A stretch of 64,000 bases of DNA from Gyromitra esculenta (lineage: Eukaryota > Ascomycota > Pezizomycetes > Pezizales > Discinaceae): positions 2,108,001 through 2,172,000 of the forward strand of contig JBCAML010000005.1 in assembly GCA_038503075.1 (NCBI GenBank), given 5' to 3'. The notes under the pieces were generated by a model that made no database searches, was not told where the DNA came from, and worked only from the letters and a program-made list of their open reading frames with translations. The position numbers and the translations under genes were made by a program. Below, in pieces: positions 56,497 to 64,000 of the stretch; the stretch's first letter is position 1; every line of letters starts with the position of its first letter.

Positions 56497-57003
56497 ATGG
56501 GCTGTTGCCTTTCTAAAACATCACTCTCCCGACCAAAACCACCAAAGTGGACAGACCCCAATAACCGTCATTATATCCCCAAACCTGACCCCAGTTTGGG
56601 ACCAGGCGTTTTGTGTCAGTGGTGTGGAACCATAAGAATCTTCAGCGACCGCGATACTACTTTGTATCTGTGTGAATCTTGCACAGCCCGCTTCACGGAT
56701 AAAAATACCGCGTCTCGCGCTCGCCCTTCACTTTTACCTTCACCTCGCCCTCCTATTCCTTTTCCTAGTTCTACTAATATCATCCATACCTTTTCAGTTC
56801 CACTTCCTCCTCCCTTTTCGCTATCGCCTTCTCGTTCTCGCCCGCTCTTCCTTTCACCCCCAGCGAATAGTTCTGTTCCAGATATCATCCTTACCATCCC
56901 CCCTTCTACCCGCTTCCGTCCCCTTCCTCCAAAATATAAGCGCCCTCCTACGAACCCCCAATCATCTACTTCCTCTCTTCCCTCTCTTCCCCTTCTTCCT
57001 TAG
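56497..57003 (+). CDS. Putative myristoylated zinc-ribbon protein
   Basis: 168 aa in one exon. The N-terminus MGCCLSKTS is a strong candidate for N-myristoylation at G2 with palmitoylation at C3/C4, which would place the protein at membranes. Residues about 38-65 form a two-CxxC zinc ribbon: LCQWCGTIRIF then LYLCESC. The rest is a Ser/Pro-rich disordered tail with the motif PPSTRFRPLPPKYKRPP. I do not recognise the family. The start is fixed by the lipid-modification motif and a clean leader. Its neighbour upstream is the secreted Thr-rich gene, in the same direction but with its own spacer. Confidence 0.65.
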   Translation: MGCCLSKTSLSRPKPPKWTDPNNRHYIPKPDPSLGPGVLCQWCGTIRIFSDRDTTLYLCESCTARFTDKNTASRARPSLLPSPRPPIPFPSSTNIIHTFSVPLPPPFSLSPSRSRPLFLSPPANSSVPDIILTIPPSTRFRPLPPKYKRPPTNPQSSTSSLPSLPLLP

Positions 57004-57616
57004 ACTAGCCCCTTATGTTTCTCTCTTACAAACCGGCTGGTCATAGAATATTCTAGAACAGTGAGCGCTAGTATCTCGAAGCGGAGGAATCAGAAATAAA
57101 GCGAAATATGGATTATAATTATACCGTGCACAATATCGACAGGGTTATACAACCCAACAAATATCTGCGCTACTCTTAGTTGCAAACCTCATCTCTCATG
57201 AATAAATAACATCAGTAGTAAAACCAAAATTATAAACTCATAAACTCTAGAATCTCCTCAAACCATTATTAATCTATAACCACCAAAAAGACGTTAAAAA
57301 AATACGAGTGATTATCCATGACTCATCCATTGCTACCCACTTTAAAACCGTTGCCTTTTCATCTGTTCTGTTCTATTATTCGCGGCTGCTTATGGTAATA
57401 ACGCGAAACCAAAAAAAAAAAAACCGGCCTGATAAGAGTATCCAGTTTAATAAGGTTAAAAAAAAAAAATTCTGCCGCCCAAATTTTCCGGTTCCAGGAC
57501 TGTATGGAACAGTAAAAAAAAAAAGTATCATTTACAGCCACAGCAGCGCTAGCCTTACTTTTAGATTACCCTCTCTCCCCCACTCATCGACCTCCAACAA
57601 CTTCCGCTACGGATCA
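57004..57616. other. Spacer with A-rich tracts
   Basis: No gene supported. A-runs at 57409-57423 and 57460-57469 and near 57515. The forward frame starting at 57308 is antisense to the ING gene end. One octamer CGAGTGAT lies at 57305-57312. Confidence 0.5.
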
Positions 57617-60600
57617 CTAGGTCCTACTACCAAACCTCCGGCCCCTATTCATATTTTCCTTACACTCGTTACAATACCATTTCGCTACCCCACATTAGCC
57701 ACCGTACCCAGAACCACTCAAAGAAAACGGAGGAAGGAAGAAACATACCTTTCCCTCTCGGCGCCTGTTGTAACCCCACACACTCCAAATGGAACCACTC
57801 CTTGGGACAATTCTCCGCATCGCATGCAACCATCTCCCCGTAACTCACCTGTTGACAATAACAATAAATAGGTTCGTCTTCCTCTCCGTCGCCATCATCT
57901 TCTGCATCCGCATCAGCGTCTTCGTCCTCCACAACCGGTGGCTCCTCCTCCGGTTCCTCGACCTTCATTGCCCGTGTCACTGGCGTCGCCGTAAGCGCCG
58001 CATGCGACGCATGGGAATCAGCACGCTTCCGACCACCACGTTTGTTCGGGGTCTGTTGTGTAGCCGAAAGGCCATCAGATGTAGACGGACGAGCCTTGCT
58101 GTGCGAAGAAGGGTGTTTAGCCTTCTCCTCAGTGGCGGTATGTGATTGTTCTTCATCGGCAGCATGGCGTTTCCGTTTCTTCTCAGATTCCTTTTTCTCA
58201 GCCTCTTTCCGCGGAGGTTCCGCCTCAACGCCTTGCATCTCGTCTGGACCCGCGAGGACGACAACCGATTCCTTCTTTCGCTTGCTCGGTTTCTCCGGGG
58301 CCTCGCCGGCGGTTGTGGGCGCCTTCAGGACCACATCATGAACTATACGTTCCACAGTACCGCCCATGGCCACGTCTTCCTTCACCTGCTGTTCCGGCGC
58401 CACGACCTTCTCCTTCCGGGTATCATCATCTTTCTCCTTCTCCTTCTCTTTATCTTTCTCCTTCTTCGAGCTCTTAGTTCCGACCCTCAGCGCGTCTGTC
58501 GGGCGCGCTGTTATTATGTCGTGCTTGTCCGGGAGTCTGCCGCCGCCGCCGCTCACGTCGCGTACTTGCCCCGTTGGGACCGTAAACGGCGGGTGAATAG
58601 GCGATGGCACAAGATGCGGGGATGCGCCAGGGCCCCCTGGGTTTTTACTAAAGAAAGCGAAAGAAAAAAGAAAAAAGCGATCGTCAGCGCGCGGAAAAGA
58701 AAAAAACGGATGTCTCGGAAGAAGCCGTCCAAGCGAGATTAATGCAGGGGGCGGGGAGAGGGGGCGGGGAAATCAGGGGAAGGGGAACGCGACAACAGTA
58801 ACGAAAAACCCAAGGGATATCAAAACCGACCAAAAGAGAAAAGAAGGATTGAAAACGAGACGAGGAGAGGAAACAGAAGAAAAAATCTATGACGTAGAAA
58901 AAGGGGTGAGAAATATCAACAGAAGGGATGTGCGGCACAAAATAGATCTTCCACGGACAGCTGCAGGGGCCAAACGCCCGGTTGTCCGTGCGCTTTCTTT
59001 CTCCCTAAAGCCCTATTAAAGTAGCCCCATCCCCATCTAATTGTACAGCGAAAGACACCTCGATAAGACGCCTTGAACACACCTGACAGGAAAAATATAC
59101 TCCAAACATAACTAGTAGGCAGCAGTAAAGGAACCCCGAGAGATAAGAGAGAAAAGGAGATCGAAATAGGATATCACCCCCCCCAAAATAAGCCCCCCAG
59201 TGAAATAGCAGAAATTCAAGCCAGAAAATCTTACAGATACGCCTTGTCCAGATAATACTTGCACAGACGCAGAGATAGAGGGATTGCCAAAAGAAAGAAG
59301 AGCTCAAATCCATAAATAAAATACCAAAACCAAAACGATAACAAAGCGAAAATAAATAAAAAAAAGTGGGTTGAAAACGAGACAGGGAAGAATTTACCTT
59401 CGTCCTCCTCTGCCTGCTCCCGTTCCAGCTCCCGATTTCCCACCCCTCTTGCTGGTGCTAGCCGGGGTCCCATTAGCCGGGGTTCCAGCTCTTGGACTCC
59501 CAAGACCTTTAACACCTGGGCCTACAGTTGTAGTTTTATCAACCGCCGTAGAACCCGGTGTATCTTTGGTAGTATTTGTGGTTTTCCGTCTCTTCTGCTG
59601 CGAAATCACCGGTGTAGTACCTGTTGCTGGCACTAATCCGCCTCCTCCGTTTGCAGATTGGTGTTCCGCCATTCTTTTAGCTGATGCTAATGCTTCTTGT
59701 TCCTTTCTAATTTTTGAGTTACCGTGCAATTTCTTAGTGGGTTGTTGTTGCTGATTCGGTTCTCTCGGTTCCCTTGGTTGTTCTTCTTCATCATTGATAG
59801 GCACAACTGCTTGCGCCGCTTTCTGGCGAAGGAGAGCTTCGCGTCTAGTTTCAGTACGCGTGCCCGAAGTTTCGATTTCTCTATGATGTGCAAGGCGCTC
59901 ATCCGCATCCTTCTGCGCTCTTTCTGCAGCTCTAGCTTGCGCTGCGGCGGTGCCTTTCTTAAAAGGTTCTTTATACGCCCAATGCTCGATACTACCTAAG
60001 CGATATAGATCTGGGATTTCGTGCTGCACGTACGAATACGCGTGATCGATCCTCTGCAAGTGTTTCTGCAGCGCCTCATACGCAGTTGTGATGACGTGAA
60101 TCTTCTCGTCCAGCGTCACGAGTATCTCGCTGATCTGCGTTCTGATTTGTAAACACCTTGCACGTCGCGTCTCAGGATGTCCGAGGATAGTTTTGGCTCC
60201 AGACGAGATCTCGGCCGCCTGGATCGCTTCCAGCTCATGTAACAGTACCATCTCAGCGGTAGTCGTGATCTCTTCTCGTCGTCGCTGCAATTCGTCAAGT
60301 CGTTTCATATTTTCCAATGCAGGATCGAACGCGTAGGGGTCCTCAGGAGCTGGGAGAAATTGCGCAGCGTCGACTAGAGCCCGTAGGCTTGCTTCTGGAC
60401 CGTAGGCTTTCGCATCGACTTCGCGTAATAGAGTAAAGTGACGGATCGTCTCCGAAGGAAGGGCATCAACTGCGTCGGTAAATGCTGTTAGGGCGGGGTA
60501 GAATTTGGCAGGTGGTTGGTTCGAGGGTGCATTATGACCGCCAGTGCCGTTAACGAGGCCCCCTCTACCACCCAGCTTAGAGTTGGCGGCATTTTTGCGT

Positions 60601-60704
60601 ACTGGATTGGTACGAGCTTGTCGCATAGGTTGTCGACGAGAAGTTGATGCTCCAGCAATGGGTGTAGAGGGTCCAGGAATGGGGGGAAGTTGTTTAGTCG
60701 CCAT
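57617..60704 (-). CDS. ING-family PHD-finger chromatin reader
   Basis: Inferred exons 60704-59398, 58647-57749 and 57684-57617; 757 aa. Introns are 750 and 64 nt. The N-terminus carries the ING helical dimer domain at about residues 70-260 ([53 protein letters not shown]). The C-terminus is a PHD finger at about 695-745 ([31 protein letters not shown], then after the last intron [10 protein letters not shown]), complete with its Cys4-His-Cys3 ligands. ING PHD fingers bind H3K4me3 and recruit histone acetyltransferase (NuA4/NuA3) or Rpd3-type deacetylase complexes in the nucleus. Which fungal type (Yng1, Yng2 or Pho23) cannot be set by eye. A Lys/Glu-rich linker separates the domains. The first intron is over ten times longer than its neighbours. 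Confidence 0.9.
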
Positions 60705-60992
60705 GGTGGAGGTAATCGTGAGAACTTAAGGCCCGGAAAGTTGATGTTTTCTTTCGATAGCCAAAACACGCAGCGGCTTGTGAGGAAGGAGAATTATTAG
60801 TATTTCATTCGCAGCGATCGGCAGGTGAAAATCTATGCAGCTATTACTGGTGATTGAGTGGTTTACTGATTTAGCAGCAGTGGGGGGGGAGATGAGAACT
60901 GAGATCATTGCACGATCACGGGATGGGTCCTCAAGTTACCCGGACCCAATATGCCAAGATGTCAAAACAGAGCCGCACTGCTTACATAGCCG

Positions 60993-61046
60993 AATTATCA
61001 CGTGATAATTTTTAGTATCTGGATCGTGATAATCATGAATTATCAC
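60993..61046. promoter_or_regulatory. Tandem palindromes with CACGTG core, upstream of the ING gene
   Basis: AATTATCACGTGATAATT at 60993-61010 is an exact 18-bp palindrome containing the E-box CACGTG, the site class bound by bHLH factors such as Cbf1/Pho4 in yeast. Sixteen bases on, GTGATAAT-catga-ATTATCAC (61026-61046) repeats the same half-site inverted, giving four ATTATCAC half-sites in 54 bases. It lies about 290 bases upstream of the ING start. Confidence 0.55.
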
Positions 61047-61826
61047 TCGATTTATCTTACCCCCAAAATGTTGGAAATCACGATAGCAAGCTTCTTCCGA
61101 CTACTACCGGTCACGCTATTCGGTATATTCTGCACTCGAGCAATGGGAAGCCAAGTAGCTTTGAGGGAGAGAGAGAGGCTTGAGAGACGGAACCTTTTTT
61201 ACATTAAATCACTATTTCATTGTTTTATGGGTACAAGAATATCACGTGAAACAGAAGGCTTGGGAGATGGAACAGAACTGCATATATATCCAGAGGGAGA
61301 TGTTTCTTATATTCCGTGGTTAATAGATCGATATAATGACTACACAAACGTCGGAATCTCCATAGCAGCCCCTAGATAATGGCTAACGGCATGAATGGCA
61401 TGTAACAATAAAAGAGAGAGTAAGAACGGGAGAGAGGCAAGGACAAAGGCAGAAGATCCCCAATATTCAATCATCCTACCGATGAAAGAGAATAACTCAA
61501 GACATCGTGATCGGGTCAATAAGCCCCCATATAAAAGTAGAGAATTAAAATCACAAAAGAAATCCGATGCTTATTGGTATAGCCTTAGGTACTTGCATCC
61601 CAGCGACAAAATTTGAGCCTACACAATACTAAAGATTCGTGTTATCTAATACCGTCACGACATTTTCCACTGTTCCGGTTATAATTAGCTATGCTTAAGC
61701 AAAGTGTGGGTGATTTTCTTAACTTACAAGCACCACTACACTTTCCCTTATTGTCGTCAATGATAAGGATGAAAACATGAAAGAAACCAAGCATCCCGGG
61801 TATCGAGTATATCCCACCGGCAACTG
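61047..61826. other. Spacer between two minus-strand genes
   Basis: The forward frame at 61002-61379 has no recognised domain and overlaps the palindrome region; I do not call it a gene. No RNA gene seen. Confidence 0.45.
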
Positions 61827-63902
61827 CTATAAATACCAGCCCCCAAAACATTTCGTTGCCCTCGAGAACGAGTTTCTTAGTTGTTTCTTCTCGGCCTTAT
61901 TCCAACAGCGAAGCTTTTGCCAGAGATTTTCCTTAATCCTATCCTTGAGAACAAGTGGTGTCACAAGATGGGTCTGCACGTAATTCCAGCTGAGCTTCTG
62001 AGGAATACAGGCGATTTGCATCAATACCAACCAAAGTATAACAATTAGTCTCTGGGCAAATGTACTTCTTCCTTTCTTGTATTTCGTGAGGTAAAAGGTT
62101 ATTAAGTAGGGGGCTATGATCGAAAGGACAAAGATTATATCCGCTATGTAATACATTGCTTTTTCTTTCAATCTCTTTTGACGGGGTTCGGGGTTGCCGA
62201 TGGCAGGGAATAAAATCATTATATCGCCATATTCCTTGGGGTGCTGGGATTTCGCGTTCTTACGCTTATCTGCTTCGAAGCGTTTCAGTAGTCGTTTAAG
62301 ACAGGTTAGATGAGGATTGATTCGTTTGATTTCATGATTAACGCCTTCTCCCTCGGTACTGGCGTTGGCCGTGGTTCTAGTAGTCTTGGATCCTCCCCTC
62401 GTCGAGATCGGGTTGAATCTTTTTGCCAGGTCTTGCAGCTTCTTTGAGGCATACCAAGCTAACAGCCATCGAAGAATAGGTGCTTCTTCCTTTATACCTT
62501 CCCATATTTGTTGTCTAAGGACGAAGTGGAATATCCTCCTTAGGGAATGGAAGAAATTTTTCTTTGCGCGCTTCTCTCTCGCTTCTCCTGTAGGCACCCT
62601 TTCCCAGTTAAGGATTTCGACTGTGGCCGTCTTCTCCTTAGTCGTGGTCGACCCCTCCCCTACCGTGGATCCCCTAGGCCTAGATGCAGCTGCCACTTCC
62701 CAAACCATGGCTGACTTCTCTTTCCAAAAATGCATGACTACACGTTTCCCCTCCAGATCCGCACCCGCACTTTCGCAAGACCCAACTTCACCAATCAGCT
62801 TAGCCGGTCCTAGGTCGATCTTATCTGAACACTCGCAGAGTTTTCCAACAACTCCATCAAACACGGCGCCTCTTCTCTCTGCTTCGTCCATAATGGAAGA
62901 TCTCACCATGTAAGAGGCATTATAGGTCGAATTGACAAGAGTCGTGATGGTATTGATTATGGACATCAGAGCAAACGGTATAACAGTTAACTGGTAACCT
63001 GCATAGCCATGGCTTGTTTGGCTTTCGAGTTTGTGGGCACCGTAGATGGTAGGAACTGCAACGAGGAGCTGAGAAAGGGCTATCAAGGGCTTTATGATAC
63101 TGTAGTTCGAGGAAATGCTGCATTCTTTGTCTTTGGAACAGTCCGGTCCAACCCGGCTGAGTCCTGTTGGAGTTTCTACCGGTGTATCCCACTGGACTTC
63201 GTAGTCGGTAGGCAGTCGCGCCAACAAGTACTCTCCATCTTCTGGGAGACGACACATTCCGTGGATCTGAACGTACTCCTGCGATAGATATTCCAGTTCA
63301 AGTCCAGAATAATGCTCCCGAGTGGCTGTGGTTGTCGCACCACCCTCCGTCTGAGTGGCTGTGGTATTCGCATCACTCCCTGTACCCTCCGCGGCCGATC
63401 GCCAACACCATGCTTCATCGCCAGGCCTTGGTCTCCACTTCTTTGTACGTGCAACTACGCACAATGCGCCTCCTCTTCCAGCACGACTTAGGGAGCCTTT
63501 TGCGTCCATTGCCCAGCTTTCCAGGCCTCGACAAGCCATTAACAACCCATAATAGGGAAGAAAAAGAGCTCCCATACAAAACATGAATTTATATTGAGTC
63601 CTGTATCCCGCTCCCGTTCTTAGTGTGAATGCATGGGCTACGTAGTTGTAAATGAAAAATTTTGCAATTGTTATGCTAGTGTCAGTTACACACTCATCCT
63701 TAGTCCCGTTGAACGAATAGCCGAAAATAGAAAGCCTTTCGGTAGGGAGGCTTCGCGGAGGTAGGATGCTGTTTGGAGAAACATCATTTGGAGGATCTGC
63801 GTCGTTTGAAGGGGTGTCGTAAGGCAGTGCACATACGAGCGAAACCCCAAGAATGATTAGGAAGATCCAGGAGATCCAAAGCGTGGATTTACTAGATCCT
63901 GG
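61827..63902 (-). CDS. Multi-spanning fungal membrane protein, 5' end outside or unresolved
   Basis: A continuous frame of about 691 codons reads from near 63902 to the stop at 61827. A signal-anchor segment (TLWISWIFLIILGVSLVCAL) lies upstream of the first ATG in frame (63584), so the true start is further 5', across an intron whose acceptor is probably TAG or CAG at about 63899-63905. The first exon may lie outside the window. Blocks: GYSFNGTKDECVTDTSITIAKFFIYNY, then a luminal segment, then membrane spans around FMFCMGALFLPYYGLLMAC, PLIALSQLLVAVPTIYGA, YQLTVIPFALMSIINTI, MYYIADIIFVLSIIAPYL and RLIVILWLVLMQIACI. I recognise this arrangement, with ALCVVARTKKWRPRPGDE after the second span, as an ascomycete family of unknown function. 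Basic loops separate the last spans. Confidence 0.72.
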   Translation of the reverse strand, partial: PGSSKSTLWISWIFLIILGVSLVCALPYDTPSNDADPPNDVSPNSILPPRSLPTERLSIFGYSFNGTKDECVTDTSITIAKFFIYNYVAHAFTLRTGAGYRTQYKFMFCMGALFLPYYGLLMACRGLESWAMDAKGSLSRAGRGGALCVVARTKKWRPRPGDEAWCWRSAAEGTGSDANTTATQTEGGATTTATREHYSGLELEYLSQEYVQIHGMCRLPEDGEYLLARLPTDYEVQWDTPVETPTGLSRVGPDCSKDKECSISSNYSIIKPLIALSQLLVAVPTIYGAHKLESQTSHGYAGYQLTVIPFALMSIINTITTLVNSTYNASYMVRSSIMDEAERRGAVFDGVVGKLCECSDKIDLGPAKLIGEVGSCESAGADLEGKRVVMHFWKEKSAMVWEVAAASRPRGSTVGEGSTTTKEKTATVEILNWERVPTGEAREKRAKKNFFHSLRRIFHFVLRQQIWEGIKEEAPILRWLLAWYASKKLQDLAKRFNPISTRGGSKTTRTTANASTEGEGVNHEIKRINPHLTCLKRLLKRFEADKRKNAKSQHPKEYGDIMILFPAIGNPEPRQKRLKEKAMYYIADIIFVLSIIAPYLITFYLTKYKKGRSTFAQRLIVILWLVLMQIACIPQKLSWNYVQTHLVTPLVLKDRIKENLWQKLRCWNKAEKKQLRNSFSRATKCFGGWYL

Positions 63903-64000
63903 CTATCAAAAAGTCGGTTGGACCTTTTAGAATATTCCTAGTACATTTGGACAACGAGAGCAGAGACCTACAGATGAGACTAGTGGCCAGAAACACTGAA

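Noticed and set aside
57308..58742. Forward frames at 57308-57871 and 58146-58742
   Set aside because: Antisense to the ING gene; the reverse strand encodes a complete PHD finger with conserved ligands.
61002..61379. 125-codon forward frame
   Set aside because: No domain recognised; starts inside the palindrome cluster; composition not convincing.
1..64000. CRISPR arrays, rRNA genes or prokaryotic-type signals
   Set aside because: None seen; the intron-containing genes show this is fungal nuclear DNA.

Overview
The window reads as nuclear DNA of a filamentous ascomycete (Pezizomycotina). Genes sit far apart on both strands. Most introns I can place are 48-80 nt, with GTRNGT-like donors and CTRAC/CTAAC-like branch points. 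Several gene families here are typical of filamentous ascomycetes: BTB proteins with a conserved C-terminal half, an HNH_2 nuclease-like protein, an F-box/ankyrin protein, a protein with a STAND-type N-terminal domain, and large low-complexity conserved proteins. I cannot fix the class from sequence alone. All splice models were made by eye from reading frame, GT-AG borders and family similarity.

Layout. 0.3-2.1 kb: an MFS transporter of FLVCR type, minus strand, six exons. 2.4-2.6 kb: a pogo/Tc1-like MITE. 4.5-6.1 kb: an intact ORF combining a retropepsin-like and an RNase H-like domain, both with altered catalytic residues. 7.4-8.4 kb: a decayed protein kinase next to a second MITE. 10.1-13.1 kb: a large proline-rich/acidic conserved fungal protein. 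13.6-14.1 kb: a third TIR element. 15.3-16.4 kb: an Rnl2-type RNA ligase with its full catalytic set. 17.5-18.5 kb: a protein with a repeated aromatic motif. 18.8-19.7 kb: a fourth TIR element. 20.7-21.8 kb: BTB protein A. 23.5-26.3 kb: a second large conserved fungal protein. 26.9-27.3 kb: a small Cys-rich protein. 29.7-30.3 kb: a hAT-like non-autonomous element. 31.7-34.2 kb: BTB protein B, which carries two CUE/UBA-like domains at its C-terminus. 36.4-37.5 kb: an HNH nuclease-like gene. 39.4-39.9 kb: a small beta-trefoil lectin. 40.9-41.1 kb: a possible solo LTR. 42.4-43.2 kb: an F-box/ankyrin protein. 44.0-44.6 kb: a broken gene. 45.0-47.6 kb: a STAND-type N-terminal domain on a coiled-coil protein. 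47.6-55.2 kb: a long gene-free, decayed stretch. 55.2-57.0 kb: a secreted Thr/Cys-rich protein and a putative myristoylated zinc-ribbon protein. 57.6-60.7 kb: an ING/PHD chromatin reader. 61.8 kb to the right edge: a multi-spanning membrane protein, 5' incomplete.

There is no operon logic and no biosynthetic cluster. Housekeeping-type genes (ING, the two large conserved proteins, RNA ligase, MFS) alternate with accessory families (BTB, F-box/ANK, lectin, STAND-type, HNH, secreted Thr-rich) and with non-autonomous transposons. That mix suggests an accessory-rich region. The most unusual items are the BTB plus tandem-CUE protein, the protease/RNase H-derived ORF, the RNA ligase, and a short octamer (ATCACTCG) that recurs far more often than expected, almost only between genes.
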